Shown in pieces: positions 41,697 to 52,025 of a stretch of DNA of 64,000 nt (positions are counted from its first letter, which is position 1; every line of letters begins with the position of its first letter). The stretch is from contig NZ_CDCE01000035.1 in NCBI RefSeq assembly GCF_000819805.1, forward strand, positions 131,047 through 195,046, read 5' to 3'. This stretch comes from Aeromonas diversa CDC 2478-85 (lineage in GTDB: Bacteria; Pseudomonadota; Gammaproteobacteria; Enterobacterales; Aeromonadaceae). A program made the position numbers and the translations under genes. The notes beneath the pieces were generated by a model. It made no database searches, was not told the DNA's origin, and worked only from the letters and a program-made list of their open reading frames with translations.

Positions 41697-42725
41697 TTAG
41701 TAACGCCCGAGGAAGGTGAGCGTGGCCTGCAAGGCCGACTGGCGCAGCTCGTCGCGCTCGATGAAGAGCTCGTGCCAGGCGCCCTCGATACGCAGCGGTT
41801 TGCCACCCTCGCAGGGGGCGGTGTGGCAGAAGGTCTCTTGGGCTGCATTATCCACCACGCTGTCCTCACCCGCCTGCAGTAGCAGGAGCGGAGTCTTGAT
41901 CTTGTCTGCCTCGGCGATGGCCTGTTCACCGGCCAGGATACCTTCACGGATCCAGTGGGCGGTGGCACCGCCCAGTTTCACCTCGGGGGTGCGCTCATAC
42001 TGCTCGCGAAAAAGGCGGTAGCGCAGTGCACTGTGGGTCAGTTCGTTGTCGGTGAAGCCGTGATCGGTGTAGGGCCCCTGGCCGGGCCCATAGGGGGGTT
42101 CGCCAAACCAGCCACCGACCGTGTCTATGGTGCTTGCCAAGCCCTTGGCCAACCAGACCGGCAGGCCGCCCAGGTTGATGCCCATCATGGGTGAGGAGAG
42201 CACGGCGGCCTGAACGTCGTCAGGCCAACGCTCGAGATAGCGGGCCGAGATGGCGCCACCCATGGAGTGGGCCAGTATAAACACCTTGGCCGGTTGGTCT
42301 GCCTGTACAACCCGATCGTGGAAGGTTTTGAGATCCTCCACATAGTCTTCGAAGTGGGCCACGTAGCCTTTCTGGGGAGCGCCGAGCATTCTGCCGGAGC
42401 GGCCCTGGCCGCGGTGGTCGATGAGGTAGAGGCTGTAGCCCTGATTCCACAGATCCCAGGCTAGCTCCTGATACTTGAGATAGGTCTCGACTCGGCCGTT
42501 CACCACCATGATAGCGCGTTCACTACCCGGGTGGCGCAGCACGGCGTAGCGGATGGGCACCTTGTCTTTGCCGATAAACTCCCCCTCGCGAGCGTGCTCC
42601 TGCCAGAAGGTGGGCAAGACGTCACGGTGCAGGAGCTCGAGGCGGGTTTCGGAACTGAGGGGGGCGGTCACGGCGAATACTCCGGGGGTTAACAGGGTCA
42701 GCAGGAGCAACCAGCAGGGCTTCAT
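41697..42725 (-). CDS. pldB: Lysophospholipase PldB, alpha/beta hydrolase
   Basis: This 342-residue alpha/beta hydrolase has a signal-like N-terminus (MKPCWLLLLTLLTPGVFA). The nucleophile elbow is AHSMGG, the acid lies in GEDSVVD and the histidine in AWHELFIE; DHRGQGRS is typical of monoglyceride/lysophospholipase types. PldB hydrolyses lysophospholipids at the inner membrane. The neighbouring yigL supports the name. It overlaps the upstream acetyltransferase gene by four bases. Confidence 0.88.
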   Translation of the reverse strand: MKPCWLLLLTLLTPGVFAVTAPLSSETRLELLHRDVLPTFWQEHAREGEFIGKDKVPIRYAVLRHPGSERAIMVVNGRVETYLKYQELAWDLWNQGYSLYLIDHRGQGRSGRMLGAPQKGYVAHFEDYVEDLKTFHDRVVQADQPAKVFILAHSMGGAISARYLERWPDDVQAAVLSSPMMGINLGGLPVWLAKGLASTIDTVGGWFGEPPYGPGQGPYTDHGFTDNELTHSALRYRLFREQYERTPEVKLGGATAHWIREGILAGEQAIAEADKIKTPLLLLQAGEDSVVDNAAQETFCHTAPCEGGKPLRIEGAWHELFIERDELRQSALQATLTFLGRY

Positions 42726-43384
42726 GATGCCATCTCCGTTTGCCAGATATGGTACAGGTGGTCTATGTCGCCCGAGCAGAGGCTGGGCATGTGGTGGCGG
42801 ATCTGCGTCAGCGGCCAGTCCCACCAGGCCATTTCCAGCAGCATGGCGATCTGCTCTTCGTCAAAGCGCGCGCGCAGCGGCGTGGCTGGGTTGCCGCCGA
42901 CTAGGGTGTAGGGCGGCACATCCCGGGTAACCACGGCGCGGGAGGCGATGACGGCGCCATGACCAACAGTGATGCCGGGCATGATCATCGCCTCGGTACC
43001 GATCCAGACGTCATGGCCGATGCGGGTATCCCCCTTGCGCCGGAAGCCACTACGAGCCCCTTCGCCGAAGCGCTCGGCGTCGAACGGGAAGGTGGAGACC
43101 CAGTCCATGCGGTGCCCCTGATTGCCGGCGAGCAGGAAGGTGGCGCCCGAGCCGATCGAGCAGAACTTGCCGATGAGGAGGCGATCCACCTCACCCCACT
43201 GGCCACTCTCCCAAGCGGCGCGGGTCGAGCCGTCGCCCAGCAGGTAGCGCACGCAGTGATCCTCGAACGGCTTACCGTGGTAGTAGCCGGAGTAGTAGCT
43301 GTACTCACCGGCCTCGATATTGGGGTTGCTGAGGTGATCGCGGATCACCTGAGATTCGAGCCAGCTGCCAAACGGGTTGTCCAT
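42722..43384 (-). CDS. CatB-related O-acetyltransferase
   Basis: This 220-residue xenobiotic acetyltransferase-type protein has a left-handed beta helix. The active-site loop AGNQGHRMDWVSTFPF contains the candidate catalytic histidine, and GHDVWIGTEAMIMPG and LVGGNPATPLRA are family hallmarks. Relatives acetylate chloramphenicol or streptogramins, but many chromosomal ones have unknown natural substrates, so resistance should not be assumed. Start and stop overlaps with trmH (TAATG) and pldB (ATGA) place it in the gmk-rpoZ-spoT-trmH transcript, where E. coli has recG. Confidence 0.85.
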   Translation of the reverse strand: MDNPFGSWLESQVIRDHLSNPNIEAGEYSYYSGYYHGKPFEDHCVRYLLGDGSTRAAWESGQWGEVDRLLIGKFCSIGSGATFLLAGNQGHRMDWVSTFPFDAERFGEGARSGFRRKGDTRIGHDVWIGTEAMIMPGITVGHGAVIASRAVVTRDVPPYTLVGGNPATPLRARFDEEQIAMLLEMAWWDWPLTQIRHHMPSLCSGDIDHLYHIWQTEMAS

Positions 43385-44115
43385 TACTCCTCCAGCGACT
43401 CTTCCTCGTCGTCCAGATGTGCCCAGCTGTCGCGGGTCATCTGTACCTTCTGCCACCAGGCCTCATCGGCCAGGATCTCTCCTTCGGGCCCGAGCTGGGG
43501 ATAGGGGAGATCCTTTTGTTTGCAGATCCTGGCGAAGATGGGGTGCCCTCCCTCGAACAGGATGGCGTTCTGCTCCTCGGCCTCCAACGGGCAGCCACGG
43601 CTGTAGCAACCGGCCAGCTCACGCTGGCGCTGCGCCTCGTAGAGGATGGCGGCGGCGGCCACCGAGACGTTGAGGGATTGCACCATGCCAACCATGGGCA
43701 CCACGATATGATGATCGGCCAGGGCCAGCGCCTCGTCGGTGATGCCGAACTTCTCCTGGCCAAACAGGATGGCAGTGGGCCTGGTGTAGTCGATGGCACG
43801 AAAGTCTACCGAGCTCTCGGATAGGTGGGTGGCCAGGATCTGCATGCCGCTGGCCTTGAGTTCGGCCACGGCGGTGTGAATGTCCTGATGCAGTTTCACA
43901 TCGACCCAGTTCTGGCTGCCCCGGGCCGTGCCCTTGCGCTTGGCGATGCGCTTGCGTGGCCATACAGCGTGCACCCGGTGGATGCCAATGGCATCGGCGG
44001 TACGCACTATGGCCGCCAGGTTGTGGGGTTTGTGCACCTCTTCCAGACAGACGGTTAGGTCCAACTGACGCATTGCCAGCATGTCGGTGATGCGCTTGAA
44101 GCGTTCGGGGGTCAT
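43384..44115 (-). CDS. trmH: tRNA (guanosine-18-2'-O)-methyltransferase TrmH
   Basis: This 243-residue SPOUT methyltransferase (old name SpoU) methylates G18 of tRNA with S-adenosylmethionine. Knot motifs are AILFGQEKFGITDEAL and MVGMVQSLNVSVAAAAIL. It has the C-terminal extension of the gamma-proteobacterial enzyme. It follows spoT by 48 bp, as in E. coli. Confidence 0.95.
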   Translation of the reverse strand: MTPERFKRITDMLAMRQLDLTVCLEEVHKPHNLAAIVRTADAIGIHRVHAVWPRKRIAKRKGTARGSQNWVDVKLHQDIHTAVAELKASGMQILATHLSESSVDFRAIDYTRPTAILFGQEKFGITDEALALADHHIVVPMVGMVQSLNVSVAAAAILYEAQRQRELAGCYSRGCPLEAEEQNAILFEGGHPIFARICKQKDLPYPQLGPEGEILADEAWWQKVQMTRDSWAHLDDEEESLEE

Positions 44116-44138
44116 GGCTCTTCTCTTGTCTAAAGCAG

Positions 44139-44158
44139 CGGGCGGCTTGCGCCGCCCG
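44139..44158 (-). terminator. Hairpin between spoT and trmH
   Basis: An 8-bp GC stem CGGGCGGC/GCCGCCCG with loop TTGC lies six bases past the spoT stop. No clear T run follows, so it is more likely an attenuating or stabilising structure than a full stop. Confidence 0.5.
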
Positions 44159-44163
44159 TCTGG

Positions 44164-46281
<2,118 letters not shown>

Positions 46282-46365
46282 GGCAGCCCCACAAGCAGTT
46301 AGCGGTTATCCATGGCAGGGTGGTTGGGCTTGAGTGTGCGAGGTTTTTGATCGCTTGTAAATGGG

Positions 46366-46391
46366 GCAAGGGCCCTGAGATGGGCCCTTGC
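46366..46391 (-). terminator. Hairpin between rpoZ and spoT
   Basis: A 10-bp perfect stem GCAAGGGCCC/GGGCCCTTGC starts 14 bp past the rpoZ stop, without a T run. It may protect or attenuate the rpoZ message. Confidence 0.55.
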
Positions 46392-46404
46392 GAGGAGGGG
46401 TGGC

Positions 46405-46680
46405 TTAGCCGCGTCCCTCGGCGATGGCAGCAACGGCGGCCAATTCGGCGGCTTCCTGTTCCTGCTGCTCGTAGCGATCCTGGGCGTCCATGACCTGGTT
46501 GTTCACCAGACCTTGTTCGATCTCACGCAGGGCGATCACGGTCGGCTTGTCGTTCTCTTCGTCTACCAGGGGCTCTTTGCCTTGAACCGCGATCTGGCGG
46601 GCGCGGCGCGCGGCGACCAGCACCAGGTCAAAACGGTTACCCACCTGTTTTACAGCATCTTCTACAGTAACGCGTGCCAT
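46405..46680 (-). CDS. rpoZ: RNA polymerase omega subunit
   Basis: This 91-residue subunit (E. coli 91) assists beta-prime folding and forms one ppGpp-binding site of RNA polymerase. The sequence [20 protein letters not shown] is the family start, and GGAG lies six bases upstream. It lies between gmk and spoT. Confidence 0.97.
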   Translation of the reverse strand: MARVTVEDAVKQVGNRFDLVLVAARRARQIAVQGKEPLVDEENDKPTVIALREIEQGLVNNQVMDAQDRYEQQEQEAAELAAVAAIAEGRG

Positions 46681-46729
46681 GCAGGACTCCAGTGTTTAAA
46701 AATGACGCAAAATAGTACTTGGTTTTAGC

Positions 46730-47356
46730 TTATTCCGCCAGTAGCTGTTGCAGCAACCCCTGCTGCGCCAACTGCTGGTTTGCCAGGGTCAGGCGCTGGC
46801 TCTCGAGGATGGCGCGCAGCTGAAACAGGGCCTGCTCGAAATCCTCGTTGATGATGACGTAGTCGTACTCGTTGTAGTGCACCATCTCGGCCGTGGCCTT
46901 GGCCATGCGGCCGGCAATGATCTCGGCGCTGTCCTGACCGCGACCGATGAGACGGCGCTCCAGTTCGGCCCGGCTCGGGGGCAGAATGAAGATAGACTTG
47001 GTGGGCATCAGCTCGCGGATCTGGCGAGCACCCTGCCAGTCGATATCGAGGAAGACGTCGATGCCCTGAGCCAGGCTGGCTTCAATCGCGGCACGAGAGG
47101 TGCCGTAGTAGTTGCCAAACACCTCGGCCCACTCCAGGAAATCGCCCCGCTCGATGAGCGCCTTGAACTGTTCCACCGGCACGAAGTGATAGTGCTGCCC
47201 GTCGACCTCGCCCGGACGCGGCGCCCGAGTGGTGTGTGAGACCGACAGCATCATATTGCCAGCCTCGTTGTGCTGGGTCAGCAGGGCGTTGATCAGGCTG
47301 GACTTACCCGCCCCGCTCGGGGAGGAGATGATGTAGAGGGTGCCTTGCTGCGCCAT
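46730..47356 (-). CDS. gmk: Guanylate kinase
   Basis: Gmk phosphorylates GMP to GDP with ATP. The 208-residue protein has the P-loop [11 protein letters not shown], the GMP-binding [11 protein letters not shown] and the DIDWQGA motif. It heads the gmk-rpoZ-spoT-trmH operon. A candidate -10 TAGAAT (minus strand, 47466-47471) lies about 110 bp upstream, after the terminator of the opsX-like gene. Confidence 0.96.
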   Translation of the reverse strand: MAQQGTLYIISSPSGAGKSSLINALLTQHNEAGNMMLSVSHTTRAPRPGEVDGQHYHFVPVEQFKALIERGDFLEWAEVFGNYYGTSRAAIEASLAQGIDVFLDIDWQGARQIRELMPTKSIFILPPSRAELERRLIGRGQDSAEIIAGRMAKATAEMVHYNEYDYVIINEDFEQALFQLRAILESQRLTLANQQLAQQGLLQQLLAE

Positions 47357-47486
47357 GGCTCACCGTGCTCCTGAAACAGATACTCTGGTTGTAGCAAACC
47401 CGGCGGTCATTTGCCCTATGAGGGGACTGCCACGCGGATCGACCAGGGGATATAAAGGGGGCGCAATTCTAGCAGAGTGGTGCGGA

Positions 47487-47516
47487 TAAAAAAATGGCTG
47501 GAGTGACTCCAGCCAT
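47487..47516 (-). terminator. Terminator of the opsX-like gene
   Basis: A 10-bp stem ATGGCTGGAG/CTCCAGCCAT with loop TGA is followed by TTTTTTT on the minus strand, about 75 bp past the stop. Confidence 0.9.
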
Positions 47517-47590
47517 AGAAACAAATTGGCTTGCTGCGGGATCGCTCTCCACGCAAGGGCCATTCTCGCCATCCGCGATTGGGGTGGCTA

Positions 47591-48688
47591 TCAGGTTATT
47601 TCTGACGGTTCATTCGGTTTAGCCGAAGGATCTTGTTGGGTCTTCAGCCACGTATCGAACACATCGACGACCCGTGCCGGGGGAATCAGTGCCATTGCCC
47701 TGGGATCCTTGAGGCGGGTCCGCCAGTCCAGTTGCTCCGGAGGGCGCCCGGTTTCCCGCTCGATGCACTCCCGATAGACGCTCACCACCCACTCCCGGCA
47801 GTGATAGGGGCCGGTACGCTCGGGGTTATGGTGGGCATAGAGGCCGATCACCGGGGTACCTGTGATGGTGGCCATATGGGCCGGCCCCGTATCCGGGGAA
47901 ATCACCAGGCTAGCCTCGGCGATGAGAGCCAGCAGCTGGGGCAGCCGGGTCTGGCCCACCAGGTTGCTGGGCTGGGTGCGGCAGCGGGTCTGGATGTCGT
48001 GGGCGAGATCCCGCTCCAGCTGGGCGGGGCCGCCGCACAATAAGACCTGAAAGCCGCGTTCTGCGGCGTGGTCGGCCACGGCGGCATAGCCCTCTGCGGT
48101 CCAGTTCTTGAACGCCTTGCTGGCGGCGGCGCAGATGAGCAGGGTCGGTTTGGTCCCCAGCGTCTCTCGCGCCCAGGCTCGGTCCTGGGGGGCGATGGGC
48201 AGATCCCAGCTGGGCTGAGGGTCTACCACACCGAGCTCGCGGGCGAAGGCGAGAAAGCCGTCGAGCACATGGGGGGAGGTCGGCGAGGGGACCTTATGGT
48301 TGGTGAAGAGCCACTGGCCGTCGCTGGCCCGCGACCGGTCGAAGCCGAGTTTCACGTCGGCGCGGATGCCCAGGGTGGCGATGCTGGCCCTCAGGGCCGC
48401 CTGCAGATGAAGCAGGGCATCGAAGCGATGGCCCTTAAGCTGTTGCCAGAGCTTGCGATAGCCACGCCACCCCTCTTTCTTGTCGAAAGGAATGATCTCG
48501 ACCCCGGGCAGATGGCTAAACAGGCTGGCCTCCAGCGTGCCGACAATCCAGGTGATGCGGGTCTCGGGCCAGGCGCGACGAATCGCGCCGATCAAGGCCA
48601 ATGCGTGGCAGCAGTCACCGATGGCGGAGAGGCGCAGTATACACAGGGAGCGTGGGGGAGTCTGAAACAGCGGCATGGCGTGACGCAT
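47591..48688 (-). CDS. Heptosyltransferase, GT9 family (OpsX-like)
   Basis: This GT9 enzyme of 365 residues (361 if the second ATG is used) has the acceptor-domain motif CILRLSAIGDCCHALALIGA and the donor-site motif VISPDTGPAHMATITGTPVI. It lies head-to-head with kdkA, the arrangement recalled for opsX and kdkA in Haemophilus, where OpsX adds the first heptose to phosphorylated Kdo. It therefore probably attaches heptose I of the LPS inner core, using the donor made via HldD. Confidence 0.8.
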   Translation of the reverse strand: MRHAMPLFQTPPRSLCILRLSAIGDCCHALALIGAIRRAWPETRITWIVGTLEASLFSHLPGVEIIPFDKKEGWRGYRKLWQQLKGHRFDALLHLQAALRASIATLGIRADVKLGFDRSRASDGQWLFTNHKVPSPTSPHVLDGFLAFARELGVVDPQPSWDLPIAPQDRAWARETLGTKPTLLICAAASKAFKNWTAEGYAAVADHAAERGFQVLLCGGPAQLERDLAHDIQTRCRTQPSNLVGQTRLPQLLALIAEASLVISPDTGPAHMATITGTPVIGLYAHHNPERTGPYHCREWVVSVYRECIERETGRPPEQLDWRTRLKDPRAMALIPPARVVDVFDTWLKTQQDPSAKPNEPSEIT

Positions 48689-48771
48689 TTGGGGAAAAAG
48701 GGGTTTGCGGCATTATGCAAACTCCCCCCTGGATTGTAAAATCGCGCCGACTCATCAGCCGGAACCTAGCC

Positions 48772-49479
48772 ATGCGTGTCGTCAATCATCACCGTCAGAT
48801 CTGCTGGTATGCCGATCAGGTGTTTTCAGATCCCCATCCTCATCTCTTCGACCCTCAGTGGTGGCAGGCCCAGAAGGCGGTGATCGGCTCGTCCCAAGGG
48901 CGGGGCGTCACCTGGTTTGTGAAGCTCGATGGCAAGCACATGGTGCTGCGTCACTACTACCGTGGTGGCATGGTGGGCAAGTTGGTGCGCGATCGCTTCT
49001 GGTTTGAGGGGGTGGAGGGAAGTCGCGCCATGGCCGAGTTTGCCCTGCTCGATCGTCTGTGCGAGTTGGGTCTGCCGGTGCCTAGGCCCTATGCAGCTCG
49101 GGTGAGCCGCGGTGGCCCCTTCTATCGTGCCGATATCATTCTGGAGCGGATCCGCGGCGCCAAGGACCTGGTGGCGCTGCTCAAGAAAGAGGCCATCCCC
49201 AGAGAGACCTGGTTGCAGATAGGTGCCGTACTGCGCCGTTTCCACGATGCGGGCGTTTATCACGCCGATCTTAACAGCCACAACATCCTCATCGATCGGG
49301 ATGGCAAGGTGTGGGTGATCGACTTTGACAAGGGCGCCATTCGGGCGCCAGGCTCCTGGCAGCAGGCCAATCTGGAGCGGTTGCTGCGCTCTTTTAACAA
49401 AGAGGCCGGACTCCATACCAGTTTCCATTGGGTGCCGGATAACTGGCAGAGTCTGATGGAGGGATATTCGAGGGGCTGA
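48772..49479 (+). CDS. kdkA: 3-deoxy-D-manno-octulosonic acid (Kdo) kinase
   Basis: This 235-residue kinase phosphorylates the single Kdo of the inner core at O-4. The catalytic loop is YHADLNSHNILID and the metal-binding motif VIDFDKGAIR, as in KdkA and the WaaP-like kinases. ATG 48772 is preceded by GGAA; an ATG at 48715 would add 19 residues. KdkA presence implies a core with one phosphorylated Kdo. Confidence 0.9.
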   Translation: MRVVNHHRQICWYADQVFSDPHPHLFDPQWWQAQKAVIGSSQGRGVTWFVKLDGKHMVLRHYYRGGMVGKLVRDRFWFEGVEGSRAMAEFALLDRLCELGLPVPRPYAARVSRGGPFYRADIILERIRGAKDLVALLKKEAIPRETWLQIGAVLRRFHDAGVYHADLNSHNILIDRDGKVWVIDFDKGAIRAPGSWQQANLERLLRSFNKEAGLHTSFHWVPDNWQSLMEGYSRG

Positions 49480-49556
49480 ATGGCGCCCATTGCCCCCTTG
49501 TTGAGGGGGTGATAAATATGATGAGACATTGCCAGCTCCCCTCTGTGAGGTCGGTT

Positions 49557-50423
49557 ATGAGTCCGCTTCATCTTCCCCTGATGCACGTGGTTAAGAGTCT
49601 CGATTTACACCATGCCTGGCAGGCGCTCGGTCTGTTACAGGCGGGCCTATGGCTCTGGGATCCCCAGAGTGGGCTGAAGCGAGATCCGGCCTGTCTGGCC
49701 CTGTTGGGCTTGGAGGGGGAGCCGCTGGATGATCTGAGCTGGGTCGACAGGGTGCATCCCGATGACAGTGCCTCTCTCATCGAGGCGCTCAACGGTTGCT
49801 TCTCGGGCAGCTTCCCCTCAATGCATCTGGAGTACCGTATTCTGCATCACGACGGACACTATGTGCGCGTCGAAGAGCGGGTGCAGCGTACCGGAGAGCA
49901 GCAGCTGTTGGGGGTGGTTCGCCTGTGTGCCCCTTTCCATTCCCGTCTCGACCCCGAGATGGAAACCGATCCCCTGACCGGCCTCGACAGCCGGATCCGT
50001 TTCGAGCAGCAACTGGCGGTGCGTCTGCATGAGCCACAGAATGCCCCGTTTTGCCTGTTGCGCTTTACCGTCGATCACAAAGCAAAGATCCAACAACTGT
50101 TTGGTGAGGCCGACTGCGACGCCATGTTGGCCAAGTTGGCCCGTCTGGTGCGCAACGAATTGGTGGGGGAGGAGCCCTTCGCCCGTTGGGATGAGGACTC
50201 CTTCATCCTTCTGCTACCCGGTGTCGAGCGCGAGAGCGCCCTCGCCATGGCCGAATTGCTGCGTTTGGCGATTGCCGATGCCAGTCTGTTGCCGGGCCGT
50301 CCGGTCACGGTGAGCTGTGGACTGGTGCAGTCCCAGGCGGGGGAGCAGATGGATCATCTGTTGGCGCGCCTGGCCGGTTGTCATGGTCAGGCACGCCGTG
50401 CATTCAACTCGGTCGTTGGTTAG
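49557..50423 (+). CDS. PAS domain protein with degenerate GGDEF domain
   Basis: This 288-residue protein has a PAS_3-type sensor (about 20-125, with WVDRVHPDDSASLIEAL) and a diguanylate-cyclase fold (about 135-285, starting TDPLTGLDSRIRFEQQL). The signature GGDEF reads WDEDS, so catalysis should be lost; it may bind nucleotides or a partner. ATG 49557 has GAGG upstream; ATG 49518, behind GAGGGGG, is equally possible and adds 13 residues. It is downstream of kdkA by 77 bp and convergent with a transporter. Confidence 0.75.
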   Translation: MSPLHLPLMHVVKSLDLHHAWQALGLLQAGLWLWDPQSGLKRDPACLALLGLEGEPLDDLSWVDRVHPDDSASLIEALNGCFSGSFPSMHLEYRILHHDGHYVRVEERVQRTGEQQLLGVVRLCAPFHSRLDPEMETDPLTGLDSRIRFEQQLAVRLHEPQNAPFCLLRFTVDHKAKIQQLFGEADCDAMLAKLARLVRNELVGEEPFARWDEDSFILLLPGVERESALAMAELLRLAIADASLLPGRPVTVSCGLVQSQAGEQMDHLLARLAGCHGQARRAFNSVVG

Positions 50424-51258
50424 CCGGTCGGCAGACCAGCAGGGAGAGGGCGATGACCAGTCCACCAAGGGTGAGGCGCAGCAGGTCGGTTCCCTGATTC
50501 CAGAGCAGCAGGTTGACGATGAGTCCAGCCGGGATCAGCGCATTGTTCATGATGGCGAGTACGCCGCTGCTGACCTGGGTTGCCCCCTTGTTCCACAGGA
50601 AGTAGCCGAGTCCCGAGGCACCGATCCCCAGCCATAGCAGGATCCCCCACTGTAGCCCGCTGGTGGGGTACTTGGGTTGCCCGAGTAGCAGCCAGGCAGG
50701 CAGGGCGACCGCCAGGGCTCCCAGATAGAACCAGCCGAAGACCCTCTGCTGCGGCAGGGGGCTCTGTTCTCGCGCCAGCAACACCTTGTAGCCGACCTGT
50801 CCCAGCGCAAAGCAGAGGTTGGCTCCCTGCACCACCAGAAATCCCAGCAGATAATTGCTCGTCAGACCGTTGAACCGGATGATGGCTGCACCGGCCACTG
50901 CCAGCACGGCCCCCCACAGGAAGCGGGGGTTGAAGCGTCGTTCCATCAGGTCATAGAGGGCGGTGACATAGAGAGGGGTGAAGATGGTGAAGATCAACAC
51001 CTCGGGCACTGTGAGCAGCAGGAAGGAGTGATAGTAGAAGAGGTACATGACCCCGAGCTGAGTCGCCCCGAGAGCCATCAGCCGGAGGATGAAAGCGGGA
51101 CGCAGTCCGCGCACCTTCAGGAAGGGGAGAAACACCAGGCTGGCCAGCACGATGCGGGTCAGCACCGAGAAGTAGGCATCCACCTGGCCGGCAAGATAGA
51201 CGCCGATCAGGCTGAAGGAGAAGGCCCATAGCAGGGTCACGCCAACGAGATAATTCAT
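50404..51258 (-). CDS. DMT-superfamily transporter (EamA)
   Basis: This 284-residue inner-membrane protein has ten helices in two EamA repeats (NYLVGVTLLWAFSFSLIGVY in the first, LLGFLVVQGANLCFALGQVG starting the second). Such carriers export or import amino acids and related metabolites; the substrate cannot be read from sequence. Its 3' end overlaps the PAS/GGDEF gene by 20 bp in convergent orientation. It is divergent from the DUF6314-type gene. Confidence 0.85.
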   Translation of the reverse strand: MNYLVGVTLLWAFSFSLIGVYLAGQVDAYFSVLTRIVLASLVFLPFLKVRGLRPAFILRLMALGATQLGVMYLFYYHSFLLLTVPEVLIFTIFTPLYVTALYDLMERRFNPRFLWGAVLAVAGAAIIRFNGLTSNYLLGFLVVQGANLCFALGQVGYKVLLAREQSPLPQQRVFGWFYLGALAVALPAWLLLGQPKYPTSGLQWGILLWLGIGASGLGYFLWNKGATQVSSGVLAIMNNALIPAGLIVNLLLWNQGTDLLRLTLGGLVIALSLLVCRPANQRPS

Positions 51259-51295
51259 GAGGATGAGAAGTGTTCAGTTGTAAAGGGTGGGCGGC

Positions 51296-51820
51296 ATGAT
51301 GACGGATGAGACGGAAGAGATCCACTCCCTGTGGTGCTGTTTGGCGCAGATCGCCTCATTTTCCTTCGAGGCGCGGCAGGGAGAGGGTTCCCGGACCGAT
51401 TGGTCCGGCCAGGGACAGGGGGGCGTGACCCTGCTCCCCTGGCAGGGGGGGGTGAGATTTGAAGAAAGCGGACACTACACCACTCCCCATGGTCAGGTGC
51501 TGGCCATGAGCAACAGCTACGGTTGGCAACGGGGGGAGGCAGGCATCACCCTCTGTCACCTTCGCTTCGGCTCGCCGGTCCATCTGTTCGAGTTAAAGCC
51601 GATAGCGGCAGGAATATGGGAGAGCGATGAGCCTCACCAGTGTGGCGCTGATCGCTATCAGGCCAGGTTAGTGCGCCACGACGCCGGCTTCGATCTAAGC
51701 TGGCAGATCCATGGACCGCGTAAGAACGAGGCGTTGGCATACCGCTACCGGATCGCAGAGACAAAAAAGCCGGTGCAAGGCACCGGCGAAGGGACAATCG
51801 GAGGTTCAATCCCAAAATAA
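51296..51820 (+). CDS. DUF6314-like protein
   Basis: This soluble protein of about 174 residues resembles the DUF6314 family (beta-rich, with LCHLRFGSPVHLFEL in the centre); no activity is known. The start at 51296 follows AAAGGGTGG; ATG 51299 and GTG 51287 are alternatives. The last 20 codons run through a terminator that serves the opposite strand, so the C-terminal tail (after YRYRIAE) is probably not conserved protein. Confidence 0.6.
   Translation: MMTDETEEIHSLWCCLAQIASFSFEARQGEGSRTDWSGQGQGGVTLLPWQGGVRFEESGHYTTPHGQVLAMSNSYGWQRGEAGITLCHLRFGSPVHLFELKPIAAGIWESDEPHQCGADRYQARLVRHDAGFDLSWQIHGPRKNEALAYRYRIAETKKPVQGTGEGTIGGSIPK
51763..51787 (-). terminator. Minus-strand terminator embedded in a plus-strand gene end
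   Basis: The 8-bp stem GCCGGTGC/GCACCGGC is followed on the minus strand by TTTTTT. It ends the EamA/small-protein transcript coming from 52.9 kb, and lies inside the last codons of the opposing gene. Confidence 0.85.
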
Positions 51821-51857
51821 GGGGGTATGGCGACCCCCGTAAGCACACATGGAGTGT

Positions 51858-52025
51858 TCAGGTGCCACTGCCGATGGCGTAGTTGGCGATGGCCTGAAGC
51901 TTGGCGTCGAAGAACCAGGGCAGCAGGGTCATGGAGAAGCCGAGCAGCGCCGCGCTTCGCAGGCGATACTGGTAGGCCGCGATCAGCACCAGTCCGCCAC
52001 ACAGGCTGATCAGGATGCCTGACAT
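51858..52025 (-). CDS. Small membrane protein, 55 residues
   Basis: This short hydrophobic protein has two candidate membrane segments (GILISLCGGLVLIAAYQY and AALLGFSMTLLPWFF). Its start lies inside the 3' end of the EamA gene, overlapping by 16 bp, with AGGAG correctly placed upstream. It ends before the strong minus-strand terminator. Coupled translation suggests it works with, or modulates, the transporter. I recognise no family. Confidence 0.55.
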   Translation of the reverse strand: MSGILISLCGGLVLIAAYQYRLRSAALLGFSMTLLPWFFDAKLQAIANYAIGSGT

